Positions 44,133 to 55,002 are shown, counted from the first letter of the stretch. The stretch: DNA of 64,000 nucleotides from Mesostigma viride (GCA_009746045.1 RPFO01000065.1:3482061-3546060); one strand, 5' to 3'. Program-made: numbers and translations. The notes: generated from the letters alone by a model not told the origin.

Positions 44133-45345
44133 TAAAATTAAATTAAATTATAACATGCCTCCGTTGGGAGATCATGTAGCACATATTCCATGATGGATGG
44201 GTGGAGTGGAGGAAGCCGCGTAATCGAACTAACCTAACTCTAAGCTATCTAGTCTAAAAAAAGCCTAACTACACTACTCATCAATCAAAACCCCTCCTCC
44301 TCTTGGGGGGAGCTAGGTGGCTTGCCCACAGGGTCGGGCGTGCGAGCCTTGGTACAATCTGCTGCCATCGCGTCTTGTTCTGCATTGCAGTCCAAAGAAG
44401 GGAGAGAGAGGGGATTAAATTAAATTAAATTAAATTATAACATGCCTCCGTGGGGAGGTCATGTAGCACATATTTCATGATGGATGGGGTGGAGGAAGCC
44501 GCGTGATCGAACTATCCTAACTCTATCTAGAAAATCCTAACTGCACTACTCATCAAAACGCCTCCTCCGCTTGGGGGGAGGTGGCTTGCCCTAGAGAGGG
44601 GATGCGGTGTTCAAACTGGGCTGGGACCACTAGGTCGACCAGCAACATCTGGGTGTAGTTCGTGACAGATTTCCCTACCCTTTTGGGAATGCCCTTGGGG
44701 CCAGGCCATGCAGGGCAGAATATGCCGCCCTGGCTGGCCAAGCCGCTGGGGGCCTGCCAGACCAAGGTCGGTGTCGACCTGCCGGCTGGTGCGAGCAAGG
44801 TGTCCTACAAATGCTATCCTACGCTGCCTAATCTCGTCCGAAATACGAGGCATACCATGATACAAAGACTCTAATGACGGGCGCTGGGAAAACCCTACGT
44901 TAAGGATCTGTCGGAGCATCCTGTAAACCGTGCCGTTGAGCCTATAGCTGCCAGTGTGGGTGTCAGTGTCCAGGCCTCGGCGCCATACGTGAGCACCGTG
45001 AGGACGAGGACCTTGAAGAGCATGCGCTTGCGGTGCTCGCCCAGGCCCGGCCTTCGAGCGCCAGTAGGTGTTGAGCGAACGGAGCCTGGCCCAGGCCAGG
45101 GCCAATGCGGGTGTCCACATCGTCTGCAGTGTCAGGGAGCCAACTCCCCAACAGTTTGAAGCGATCGCGGAACGGCGGGACCTCCGTCCCGTCGAGCAGG
45201 CGCGGCAGCGGTGGTGTACTGGAGGCCCCTATCACCATCGCCTCAGTTTTGACTCTAATCTCCAACCCCACCGCCCTCGCCTCCAGGCCCAGACAGTCCA
45301 GCCAGGTCTGAATGTGCTCAGGGCGCTCGATGAGGGTGGTATCTG
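44133..45345 (-). mobile_element. LINE-C (L1-type) fragment with doubled 3' end and 29-bp target duplication
   Basis: A 29-bp direct repeat starting ACGTGATTTGAGCTAGCAAC lies at 44104-44132 and 45346-45374. On the minus strand the insert reads reverse-transcriptase C-terminal coding sequence (45345 to about 44560), a 3' UTR with CTCCCCACGGAG, a TAAAT tail (about 44415-44435), then a second 3' UTR (about 44400-44150) with its own CTCCCAACGGAG and tail. Two 3' ends in one duplication suggest template switching or read-through of a neighbouring copy. Confidence 0.8.
44560..45345 (-). pseudogene. LINE-C reverse transcriptase C-terminal remnant
   Basis: Minus-strand frames give LGSWLPDTADDVDTRI, then in another frame LAWARLRSLNTYWRSK, HTGSYRLNGTVYRMLRQILN and RISDEIRQRRIAFVGHLAR. 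This is the conserved C-terminal region after the reverse transcriptase in L1/jockey-like elements (colinear with the usual ...YGAE.W..., ...LR.IL... and ...R...GH..R words). Frameshifts at about 45050 and the 5' truncation make it non-functional. Confidence 0.75.
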
Positions 45346-45518
45346 ACGTGATTTGAGCTAGCAACTGACGTTATCCGGCCCCATATGGGCACTAACTGCA
45401 TGTGCAGGCCCGGCTCAATTAGCAAATTTTTTGTACCTAGCTCGCGCTCGCAATGTATATCAACTCAAGTGTCAGTGTGGATCGAGTGTCCCATGTCGGC
45501 TGCATGTATCAAGGAGAC

Positions 45519-45824
45519 TCTCTGCTGAGAGGCCATGTGTACCCCAGCTATAGCCTAGCCACATACCTTCCACCCCATACGTCATGCAGGCCTTCTAGGC
45601 CCTCTCCTCAAGCCGGCCGCCTTGTGTGCCTGTGCTTGTTTAGGAGGCATGAACCATGTCATGGCGGTGCAGGTGCACCTTGTGCACCCAGAGCAGGTGA
45701 TAGTTGTACATCCTACACCTGCAGGTTGTCGCCCTGATTGTATTACAAACCCATAGGTGCCCCTTCCTCAGGGCTATGTGTTACATATGCTCCCCACGGA
45801 GCTATGATTTTAATTAATTAATTA
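45519..45824 (+). mobile_element. 5'-truncated HAL1-like 3' end
   Basis: It matches the 3' UTR of the element at 23867-25910 (CTCTCTGCTGAGAGGCCATG through CCCACGGAGCTATG) and ends in a TTAA tail. It is flanked by ATCAAGGAGAC at 45508-45518 and 45825-45835. Confidence 0.9.
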
Positions 45825-45835
45825 ATCAAGGAGAC

Positions 45836-46476
45836 AACCAGCGCAGGCCAGAAATCGGGAGAATAGCTGTATAGTGGGTGTATAGTTGTTTTGTTATGGT
45901 ACCTATCCCTTGTTAGCGTTGGATTTGTTTATTTTTACGTGGGTGCCTTTTCTCTGATTTAAGTAATTATAGCTTACATTAAATCCATTCCATCCCATGT
46001 TCCCCTCCCACTGAGGACTTATGCTCACGTGTCTATTAAGTAATTAATTAATTTTAAGGGTTAAAGCAATTGTATTTTTTAAATATATATCAACTTACGA
46101 GACAACTATTCACTAGTACGTTGTCTCACTAGCAAAATAAATACAAATGCATACATGAGCGCGCCGTGATGCGTTCGTCCAGGAAAAGCACTCTGATATA
46201 CACGAGCTCGATCCTGACCCTAGTAGTCCAATATTTCATGTCGCCTCTGATTTGAATCATGTCAACTGCATGGGGCTAGCTTGGATCAGGACTACTGTAC
46301 TGCCAGCCACGCGTGGCTTCCGCGGCCGGTCTTTGCGCCTTCCCTCTCATGCCGACAGCTGCTTATATTATTAGATAGCCCTCCACGACGTTGCGCATCT
46401 TTGAAAGTTGCGCATGCTGACGTACCACTGTACACGGAACAATATAAGGACACTTGAATCACGGTACAATATATAT
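45836..46476. other. Intergenic AT-rich sequence with a LINE 3'-end remnant
   Basis: No gene. About 45918-45975 (GGGTGCCTTTTCTCTGA, then AAGTAATTATA) resembles the LINE-A/LINE-B 3' terminus and is likely a very short truncated copy. GAGACAACTATT at about 46101 also occurs at about 44038. Confidence 0.5.
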
Positions 46477-46487
46477 GGCATGATGAA

Positions 46488-48759
46488 AAACATGCGTGGA
46501 CGATAGGAATTATAGCACCGGCGGGCTTCAAAGTGCCGGACGGCAGGCGGTCCCACCATTCCGTGGCAGCTTGGCCCAGTTTGCTACCGGCTGGCACACG
46601 TTTTCAGTGAATTTTGGGCTCCAGATTTAAATGCAACGTGCGGTTTGAGGCAGGGGAAAACATGCGTGGACGATAGGAATTATAGCACCGGCGGGCTTCA
46701 AAGTGCCGGACGGCAGGCGGTCCCACCATTCCGTGGCAGCTTGGCCCAGTTTGCTACCGGCTGGCACACGTTTTCAGTGAATTTTGGGCTCCAGATTTAA
46801 ATGCAACGTGCGGTTTGAGGCAGGGGAAAACATGCGTGGACGATAGGAATTATAGCACCGGCGGGCTTCAAAGTGCCGGACGGCAGGCGGTCCCACCATT
46901 CCGTGGCAGCTTGGCCCAGTTTGCTACCGGCTGGCACACGTTTTCAGTGAATTTTGGGCTCCAGATTTAAATGCAACGTGCGGTTTGAGGCAGGGGAAAA
47001 CATGCGTGGACGATAGGAATTATAGCACCGGCGGGCTTCAAAGTGCCGGACGGCAGGCGGTCCCACCATTCCGTGGCAGCTTGGCCCAGTTTGCTACCGG
47101 CTGGCACACGTTTTCAGTGAATTTTGGGCTCCAGATTTAAATGCAACGTGCGGTTTGAGGCAGGGGAAAACATGCGTGGACGATAGGAATTATAGCACCG
47201 GCGGGCTTCAAAGTGCCGGACGGCAGGCGGTCCCACCATTCCGTGGCAGCTTGGCCCAGTTTGCTACCGGCTGGCACACGTTTTCAGTGAATTTTGGGCT
47301 CCAGATTTAAATGCAACGTGCGGTTTGAGGCAGGGGAAAACATGCGTGGACGATAGGAATTATAGCACCGGCGGGCTTCAAAGTGCCGGACGGCAGGCGG
47401 TCCCACCATTCCGTGGCAGCTTGGCCCAGTTTGCTACCGGCTGGCACACGTTTTCAGTGAATTTTGGGCTGCAGATTTAAATGCAACGTGCGGTTTGAGG
47501 CAGGGGAAAACATGCGTGGACGATAGGAATTATAGCACCGGCGGGCTTCAAAGTGCCGGACGGCAGGCGGTACCACCATTCCGTGGCAGCTTGGCCCAGT
47601 TTGCTACCGGCTGGCACACGTTTTCAGTGAATTTTGGGCTCCAGATTTAAATGCAACGTGCGGTTTGAGGCAGGGGAAAACATGCGTGGACGATAGGAAT
47701 TATAGCACCGGCGGGCTTCAAAGTGCCGGACGGCAGGCGGTCCCACCATTCCGTGGCAGCTTGGCCCAGTTTGCTACCGGCTGGCACACGTTTTCAGTGA
47801 ATTTTGGGCTCCAGATTTAAATGCAACGTGCGGTTTGAGGCAGGGGAAAACATGCGTGGACGATAGGAATTATAGCACCGGCGGGCTTCAAAGTGCCGGA
47901 CGGCAGGCGGTCCCACCATTCCGTGGCAGCTTGGCCCAGTTTGCTACCGGCTGGCACACGTTTTCAGTGAATTTTGGGCTCCAGATTTAAATGCAACGTG
48001 CGGTTTGAGGCAGGGGAAAACATGCGTGGACGATAGGAATTATAGCACCGGCGGGCTTCAAAGTGCCGGACGGCAGGCGGTCCCACCATTCCGTGGCAGC
48101 TTGGCCCAGTTTGCTACCGGCTGGCACACGTTTTCAGTGAATTTTGGGCTCCAGATTTAAATGCAACGTGCGGTTTGAGGCAGGGGAAAACATGCGTGGA
48201 CGATAGGAATTATAGCACCGGCGGGCTTCAAAGTGCCGGACGGCAGGCGGTCCCACCATTCCGTGGCAGCTTGGCCCAGTTTGCTACCGGCTGGCACACG
48301 TTTTCAGTGAATTTTGGGCTCCAGATTTAAATGCAACGTGCGGTTTGAGGCAGGGGAAAACATGCGTGGACGATAGGAATTATAGCACCGGCGGGCTTCA
48401 AAGTGCCGGACGGCAGGCGGTCCACCATTCCGTGGCAGCTTGGCCCAGTTTGCTACCGGCTGGCACACGTTTTCAGTGAATTTTGGGCTCCAGATTTAAA
48501 TGCAACGTGCGGTTTGAGGCAGGGGAAAACATGCGTGGACGATAGGAATTATAGCACCGGCGGGCTTCAAAGTGCCGGACGGCAGGCGGTCCCACCATTC
48601 CGTGGCAGCTTGGCCCAGTTTGCTACCGGCTGGCACACGTTTTCAGTGAATTTTGGGCTCCAGATTTAAATGCAACGTGCGGTTTGAGGCAGGGGAAAAC
48701 ATGCGTGGACGATAGGAATTATAGCACCGGCGGGCTTCAAAGTGCCGGACGGCAGGCGG
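46488..48759 (+). repeat. LINE-A 5' monomer array, 13 units of 170 bp
   Basis: Same monomer as at 36411-44021, inverted, in element sense. Most units read GGCGGTCCCACC, where the minus copy has the equivalent of GGCGGTACCACC; one unit is a base short (48421). The joint with the element body (GGCGGTACCGCGACCGCAGC) is the same as in the minus copy. Confidence 0.95.
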
Positions 48760-48868
48760 TACCGCGACCGCAGCGCGTTGGGGGGCTGCCGCCGCCCAAA
48801 CCCCCCGCGTGGGGGGCTCCGCCCCCACACCCCCCAGCCCCCCCCTCGGTGGCTGCCACGCCTGCCCT

Positions 48869-49330
48869 GATTGTTCATGGACGACCCACGACCCCTTCGC
48901 CCAACGGCTCCCCCGCTCCCCGGTTGCCGCCTCGGCGGTCCTCTCGGCTTGCGGCCCTTCTTGCGGAGGTGGGCGACCCGGCTGCGGGGGCTCGGGCGCC
49001 CCGGTCTCCCCCTCCTTGGTCTGCGAGGTCTGCCGGAGCGGGCACCGCGGGCACCACATGTTAGTTTGTGATGCTTGCAATTCCGGGTGGCACTTGCAGT
49101 GTCTTACTCCCCGGCTCTACCGGGTCCCGCCGGGCTCCTGGACGTGCCCGCGCTGTCCCCCCCGCGGGCCCCGGGCTGCCCTCCCCGCTGGGTGCTCCGG
49201 CCCCCTGCCCCGTGTGCCCCCCTGCCGAGGCCCTCGGGGCGGGCCGTGGCCTGCCCGATGGGCCGCCGTTGCTCGGGCCCTGGCGCCCTCGGCTCCGTGC
49301 CTTTTTCTGCCCGCCCCTCGCAGCGGGTGA
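48869..49330 (+). pseudogene. LINE-A PHD-finger region, frameshifted start
   Basis: Contains the same PHD finger (CEVCRSGHRGHHMLVCDAC, GWHLQC, CPRC; about 49015-49160). A base missing near 48890 puts the original start MFMDDPRP out of frame with the finger. The region passes at about 49297 straight into reverse-transcriptase sequence through GCTCCGTGCCTTTTTCTGCC. Confidence 0.75.
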
Positions 49331-51779
49331 GACCTCGGTGGCGGCCCAGCTGGGGGTGACGACTCCAGGCGGGGCGGATATCCTCATCCATTCGGTGCAG
49401 GCCTACCTCGAGGCCCACCCCACCCACGCTGTCGTCAAGGTCGACTGCCACAACGCGTTCAACAGTCTGTCCCGCGCCAGCATGTTTGCGGCCGTCATGG
49501 AGTCCTTCGAGGACTTGTACGCTTGGACAGCCGTGTGCTACGGCCAGCCCGGCCAACTGGTTCACATCATGGAGGACGGCACTCGCGGCGGCCTGCTGTC
49601 GCGGTCGGGCACCCAGCAAGGGGACCCCCTGGGACCCCTGTACTTTGCCGCCCCCCTCCAGGGTTGCCTCCAAGCGGTCCATGCTGCCCACCCGGCGGTC
49701 GCTATTCAGGCCTACTTGGATGATATCTACCTTCTGGGCCCTGTGCCGGACACCACCGCGGCTCTGCTGGCACTGCAGACCGCGGTGGCCGACATCAACC
49801 TCCAGTTGACCCTTGCCAAGTGCGCGGTGTACTCGCCCCAAGGTGATTGCTCCGGCTTTCCGCCCCAGCTCTTGGGCCGGGACGAGCGCCTCCATGGGTT
49901 GGATGTCCTCGGCATTCCGGTTGGCGACCCCGCGTTTGTCATCGATGCTCTGCGGGCCGCCCTCGAGGCACGCACTGAGGTACTGCCCTTGATTGCGCGC
50001 CTTCATGATTCGCAGACCAAGGGTCTGCTTCTGTGGTTTTGCGCTCACCCTCGCGTCGTTCACTGGCTCCGGGGCGCTCTTCCGGCTCAGGTCCGGCTGG
50101 CCGCCGAGGGCCACGACGAACGCATCCAGTCGGCCTTGGCGCAGCTGGTCCCGGGCCCCGACCTCCCGCCACATGCTATTCGCATTGCCTCCCTGCCTGC
50201 ACGGATGGGTGGCTGCGGTCTGACTCGTGCCGCCCGGCTGGCCCCAGCAGCATTTTTGGGCTCCGTCGCTCAGTCGTGGGCGGAAAGCTGCCGGCTCCTG
50301 CCCCTTTTGGCAACAGCAGCGCCTGACCTCCTGGACCCCAGCAGCCCTTTGCCCTTCGTCACCGCCATCCAGGAGGCCTATGCTGAGATCCAGCAGGCCT
50401 GTTCTCCCGTCCGTGCCGCTCAGGCGGTACAGCGCCACCTCCCTCGCGGCACTCCCTCCGTCGCCTCCGTTCAATCTCCCGCCGCATTCCCTGCTCGCGT
50501 CATCGATAAACACCAGAAAACCTACGCGGGTATTCTGCACACGGCTGATTGGATTGCTCTTTTCGCGGACCTCAACGCCCAGGGACGTGCGTGGCTGTTC
50601 TCGCTTTCCTTGCGGAGTGTGGGCTCGGCGTACCTTCGTGCTCTTCCCATGGCCCCCCCATTCGCCTTGGCTCCCAGCCACTACTCGGTGGCGCTCCGGC
50701 ACCAGCTATTTGCCCCGCAGCCTCTTGTTCCGGCCGGGCGGCCTTGTGGTAGCTGTGGGCAGCCGCTGGATCCCACGGGGACTCACTACCTTGCCTGCAT
50801 GGGGGGCCAACAGAATCAGAATTGGTATTTGTATTTGCACACTGTCCTCCTGACGGTGGTGCTCGCCATGATCCGGTCGGTTTTCCCCCACGCGAACATC
50901 CGGTCCGAGGATGCGGATGGCGCTGCCTTCTATTCCCCCAACCACCGGCCTGACATCGTGGTGCTGGACTTTGAGGGGGGTGGCCGGCATCTGCTTATTG
51001 ACGTTTCGGTGGCGCGGCCCTTGGCTCTTAGCCACGTGGCTGGGGCCTCCCTCACGGCAGGTTACACGGCGGACCGGGCGGAGCGGGCCAAGCTCCTGGC
51101 CTACGGCGACGTCGGGCACCATCGTGTGGTGCCCTTTGTCCTGGAGGAGTTTGGGGCCATGGGGCCCCTGACCTCCGCCTTCTTCAAGGAGTGTTGCCGG
51201 CTCCGGGAGGACCGGCTGGACCTGGAGGGCCAGCGGGCCCCATGGTCGGCGCGGACCTGGACGTCATATTGGCGTCAGCGCTTGTCGGTGGCGCTGACTC
51301 GGGCCATGGCTGACATCATGCTCCGCCGTACGCGGGCTGGTCCCCTGCGGTGCAGCCCCGGGGCCAGCTGCCTCCCCCCCCTCGGCCGCCGCCCCCGGCC
51401 TCGTTGCCGGGGCCTGGGGTTGTCGCGGGCGCGCTGGCGAGTCCCCCTGGGAGGGGCGCCGGCGTTCTCGATCCCCCTCCGCTGGGGGTCTCCCCGGTGG
51501 GCACTGCCTCCTCCGTGGCCCCGGCGGGCATGCCGGGCGCTGGTCGGGTCGTGGTGCGCGCGCCTGCCGGCCCGGCTGGGGAGACGCCGCAGGCCCCACG
51601 TCCTGCCTTTGCTGGCGCCGCTCCCCGCCACTCAGCGCCCGCCGACGGCCTTCACCGGTGTGCCGTGCTGCTTCCCACGGGGTCCCCGTGTGCTGGTGTG
51701 TTCCACAACCGTAACCTCCTCTGCCAGCACCTTCGCGCTGTGCACCCCGATCTCGGCGCGGCGGATCTGCAGGCCATGA
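49068..51779 (+). CDS. LINE-A reverse transcriptase plus endonuclease, open fused frame (903 codons)
   Basis: An unbroken frame holds, from about codon 77: LRAFFCPPLAAGETSVAAQL, motif A VVKVDCHNAFNSL, GTQQGDPLGP, YLDDIYLLG (49713-49724), thumb, the CCHC knuckle CGSCGQPLDPTGTHYLAC (about 50740-50800), and HRPDIVVLDF with LLIDVSV (about 50940-51015). It ends in a fused tail read from the RING/C2H2 linker in a non-native frame (after about 51340). The first fingers motifs are missing, so activity is doubtful, but this is the longest intact catalytic frame in the window. The 5' part of the frame (49068-49297) is not in the PHD frame. Confidence 0.75.
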   Translation: MMLAIPGGTCSVLLPGSTGSRRAPGRARAVPPAGPGLPSPLGAPAPCPVCPPAEALGAGRGLPDGPPLLGPWRPRLRAFFCPPLAAGETSVAAQLGVTTPGGADILIHSVQAYLEAHPTHAVVKVDCHNAFNSLSRASMFAAVMESFEDLYAWTAVCYGQPGQLVHIMEDGTRGGLLSRSGTQQGDPLGPLYFAAPLQGCLQAVHAAHPAVAIQAYLDDIYLLGPVPDTTAALLALQTAVADINLQLTLAKCAVYSPQGDCSGFPPQLLGRDERLHGLDVLGIPVGDPAFVIDALRAALEARTEVLPLIARLHDSQTKGLLLWFCAHPRVVHWLRGALPAQVRLAAEGHDERIQSALAQLVPGPDLPPHAIRIASLPARMGGCGLTRAARLAPAAFLGSVAQSWAESCRLLPLLATAAPDLLDPSSPLPFVTAIQEAYAEIQQACSPVRAAQAVQRHLPRGTPSVASVQSPAAFPARVIDKHQKTYAGILHTADWIALFADLNAQGRAWLFSLSLRSVGSAYLRALPMAPPFALAPSHYSVALRHQLFAPQPLVPAGRPCGSCGQPLDPTGTHYLACMGGQQNQNWYLYLHTVLLTVVLAMIRSVFPHANIRSEDADGAAFYSPNHRPDIVVLDFEGGGRHLLIDVSVARPLALSHVAGASLTAGYTADRAERAKLLAYGDVGHHRVVPFVLEEFGAMGPLTSAFFKECCRLREDRLDLEGQRAPWSARTWTSYWRQRLSVALTRAMADIMLRRTRAGPLRCSPGASCLPPLGRRPRPRCRGLGLSRARWRVPLGGAPAFSIPLRWGSPRWALPPPWPRRACRALVGSWCARLPARLGRRRRPHVLPLLAPLPATQRPPTAFTGVPCCFPRGPRVLVCSTTVTSSASTFALCTPISARRICRP

Positions 51780-52021
51780 GCTGTTACCGGTGCCCGGAAG
51801 CTCACTGCCAGCGGGTGTACTCCATTCACGGGCGCGCTCAGCACGCGCGCGCCTGTGTTGCTCAACGGCCCCTCAACCGGCCAGCAGTCCCGGCCCCCTC
51901 CCCCCTCCCGCCTCGGCTCCCACCGGCTCCCAGCCCCCGCCGCCCGACTACTCGGCCAGTTGGCGTTGGCTTGACACGGTTCCCTGGGATGCATGCGCCA
52001 TCAACCCGACGTCTACCCTGA
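51350..52021 (+). pseudogene. LINE-A C2H2 zinc-finger frame (second block)
   Basis: Linker and C2H2 fingers as in the minus copy (HRCAVLLPTGSPCAGVF, LCQHLRAVH, YRCPEAHCQRVYSIHGRAQH); RING is absent because the block starts after it. It ends with RRLP and a stop inside the overlap with the next frame. Confidence 0.7.
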
Positions 52022-52764
52022 CCGACCTCCCCCACCGCGCGCGTAGCCTTTTCGCGCAATGTGCAATCGTTTCTCTCCGGCGCATGCACGCCGCTCCGGA
52101 CGACCCGCTGGGCTTTAAACTGCACATGGTGACCCCCCGCCTGCTCCTCACCCCTCTCGGGCGTGGTGTGCGCGGCCTCCAGGGTGCGGTTATTGCCCGT
52201 TGCCGACGCTTTCTGCAGGGGGACTGGGAGGGGCTGTTTGGCGTGCCGCCCCCGCGCACGGCCCGGCTGTCGGGGGAGGTCAACTTCGAGCGGGTGGCCG
52301 CCGACGTCATCCGCCTCGTCCGCGAGGGGCAGCTCAGCCGGGCCATGACCCGCTTGGAAATGGCCAAGCTGGCCCCCGCCAATGCGGCTACCCTGGCGGC
52401 CTTGGAGGCTCTTCACCCTGCGGAGCCCGGATTCCAGCTGCCCGTGCCGGACCCCCTGCCGGCCCCCCTCCGGCTGGACCGCGACTGCTTCCTGGAGGTG
52501 ATGCGTGCGGTCCCGCGGGCTTCCTCTACCGGGCCGTCGGGCTGGCGCTACGAGCACTTGGAGGTCCTGGTGGGGCATGGGGGCGAGGACATTCTCTTTG
52601 ACACCCTCATTGACCTGGCGGCTGGTCGCGTTCCTCCCGCTGCGCGCGAGTGGTTAGCGGGCGCTCGCCTCCTCGCTCTGCTCAAGGGTGTCTTGCCCCC
52701 CCCGAGGGCAAGGTGCGCCCGATCGCCTGCGGTGAGGTGCTCCGCAAGCTCGTGGGCAAAGTGA
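51790..52764 (+). CDS. LINE-A ORF2 N-terminal region (second block)
   Basis: Same sequence and same end as the minus copy frame at 33232-34206 (DYSASWRWLDTVPW, SSTGPSGWRYEHLEVL, LLALLKGVLPPP). It breaks at the same C8 run (52696-52703), where the reverse-transcriptase frame overlaps it by about 115 nt. Confidence 0.6.
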   Translation: MPGSSLPAGVLHSRARSARARLCCSTAPQPASSPGPLPPPASAPTGSQPPPPDYSASWRWLDTVPWDACAINPTSTLTDLPHRARSLFAQCAIVSLRRMHAAPDDPLGFKLHMVTPRLLLTPLGRGVRGLQGAVIARCRRFLQGDWEGLFGVPPPRTARLSGEVNFERVAADVIRLVREGQLSRAMTRLEMAKLAPANAATLAALEALHPAEPGFQLPVPDPLPAPLRLDRDCFLEVMRAVPRASSTGPSGWRYEHLEVLVGHGGEDILFDTLIDLAAGRVPPAAREWLAGARLLALLKGVLPPPRARCARSPAVRCSASSWAK

Positions 52765-54859
52765 TCTGCCGCCAAAAGGCGCCCGAGCTCCGTGCCTTTT
52801 TCTGCCCGCCCCTCGCAGCGGGTGAGACCTCGGTGGCGGCCCAGCTGGGGGTGACGACTCCAGGCGGGGCGGATATCCTCATCCATTCGGTGCAGGCCTA
52901 CCTCGAGGCCCACCCCACCCACGCTGTCGTCAAGGTCGACTGCCACAACGCGTTCAACAGTCTGTCCCGCGCCAGCATGTTTGCGGCCGTCATGGAGTCC
53001 TTCGAGGACTTGTACGCTTGGACAGCCGTGTGCTACGGCCAGCCCGGCCAACTGGTTCACATCATGGAGGACGGCACTCGCGGCGGCCTGCTGTCGCGGT
53101 CGGGCACCCAGCAAGGGGACCCCCTGGGACCCCTGTACTTTGCCGCCCCCCTCCAGGGTTGCCTCCAAGCGGTCCATGCTGCCCACCCGGCGGTCGCTAT
53201 TCAGGCCTACTTGGATGATATCTACCTTCTGGGCCCTGTGCCGGACACCACCGCGGCTCTGCTGGCACTGCAGACCGCGGTGGCCGACATCAACCTCCAG
53301 TTGACCCTGCCAAGTGCGCGGTGTACTCGCCCCAAGGTGATTGCTCCGGCTTTCCGCCCCAGCTCTTGGGCCGGGACGAGCGCCTCCATGGGTTGGATGT
53401 CCTCGGCGTTCCGGTTGGCGACCCCGCGTTTGTCATCGATGCTCTGCGGGCCGCCCTCGAGGCACGCACTGAGGTACTGCCCTTGATTGCGCGCCTTCAT
53501 GATTCGCAGACCAAGGGTCTGCTTCTGTGGTTTTGCGCTCACCCTCGCGTCGTTCACTGGCTCCGGGGCGCTCTTCCGGCTCAGGTCCGGCTGGCCGCCG
53601 AGGGCCACGACGAACGCATCCAGTCGGCCTTGGCGCAGCTGGTCCCGGGCCCCGACCTCCCGCCACATGCTATTCGCATTGCCTCCCTGCCTGCACGGAT
53701 GGGTGGCTGCGGTCTGACTCGTGCCGCCCGGCTGGCCCCAGCAGCATTTTTGGGCTCCGTCGCTCAGTCGTGGGCGGAAAGCTGCCGGCTCCTGCCCCTT
53801 TTGGCAACGGCAGCGCCTGACCTCCTGGACCCCAGCAGCCCTTTGCCCTTCGTCACCGCCATCCAGGAGGCCTATGCTGAGATCCAGCAGGCCTGTTCTC
53901 CCGTCCGTGCCGCTCAGGCGGTACAGCGCCACCTCCCTCGCGGCACTCCCTCGGTCGCCTCCGTTCAATCTCCCGCCGCATTCCCTGCTCGCGTCATCGA
54001 TAAACACCAGAAAACCTACGCGGGTATTCTGCACACGGCTGATTGGATTGCTCTTTTCGCGGACCTCAACGCCCAGGGACGTGCGTGGCTGTTCTCGCTT
54101 TCCTTGCGGAGTGTGGGCTCGGCGTACCTTCGTGCTCTTCCCATGGCCCCCCCATTCGCCTTGGCTCCCAGCCACTACTCGGTGGCGCTCCGGCACCAGC
54201 TATTTGCCCCGCAGCCTCTTGTTCCGGCCGGGCGGCCTTGTGGTAGCTGTGGGCAGCCGCTGGATCCCACGGGGACTCACTACCTTGCCTGCATGGGGGG
54301 CCAACAGAATCAGAATTGGTATTTGTATTTGCACACTGTCCTCCTGACGGTGGTGCTCGCCATGATTCGGTCGGTTTTCCCCCACGCGAACATCCGGTCC
54401 GAGGATGCGGATGGCGCTGCCTTCTATTCCCCCAACCACCGGCCTGACATCGTGGTGCTGGACTTTGAGGGGGGTGGCCGGCATCTGCTTATTGACGTTT
54501 CGGTGGCGCGGCCCTTGGCTCTTAGCCACGTGGCTGGGGCCTCCCTCACGGCAGGTTACACGGCGGACCGGGCGGAGCGGGCCAAGCTCCTGGCCTACGG
54601 CGACGTCGGGCACCATCGTGTGGTGCCCTTTGTCCTGGAGGAGTTTGGGGCCATGGGGCCCCTGACCTCCGCCTTCTTCAAGGAGTGTTGCCGGCTCCGG
54701 GAGGACCGGCTGGACCTGGAGGGCCAGCGGGCCCCATGGTCGGCGCGGACCTGGACGTCATATTGGCGTCAGCGCTTGTCGGTGGCGCTGACTCGGGCCA
54801 TGGCTGACATCATGCTCCGCCGTACGCGGGCTGATTTTGCGGTGCAGCAGGGCTATTAG
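52650..54859 (+). pseudogene. LINE-A reverse transcriptase and endonuclease (second block), one frameshift
   Basis: Complete reverse transcriptase from KVRPIACGEVLRK, with YLDD at 53208-53219, thumb, CCHC knuckle and endonuclease, to ADFAVQQGY and TAG at 54857-54859. One base is lost near 53309 (TTGACCCTGCCAAG against TTGACCCTTGCCAAG in the first block), so the frame changes from 52650-53486 to 53321-54859. Otherwise it has no defect that I could see; the 3' UTR (54860-54993) matches the other copies. Confidence 0.85.
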
Positions 54860-55002
54860 GTTCCTCCCGTTAGGCGTTTCCATTGGTCTTATCGTAGTAT
54901 AGAGCTTTGACATGGCTCTGTATATAGGTTTATAGCTGGGCGTTTGCTTTGGTTTGAGTGATTTCACTCTGTTGTAAGTAATTATATTTTTAAAATATAT
55001 AT

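Larger units (their letters stand above)
46477..54993 (+). mobile_element. LINE-A, rearranged composite copy, head-to-head with the minus copy
   Basis: Order on the plus strand: 13 monomers (46488-48759), hairpins, PHD region (to about 49297), a direct jump into the reverse transcriptase (missing middle, RING and C2H2), reverse transcriptase and endonuclease to about 51340, then a jump back to the linker after RING, followed by C2H2, ORF2 and the 3' UTR ending at about 54993. AATATATAT occurs at 46468-46476 and 54994-55002 as a possible target duplication, though low in complexity. The order suggests template jumping during reverse transcription or unequal exchange. An assembly artefact is also possible. 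Confidence 0.75.
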
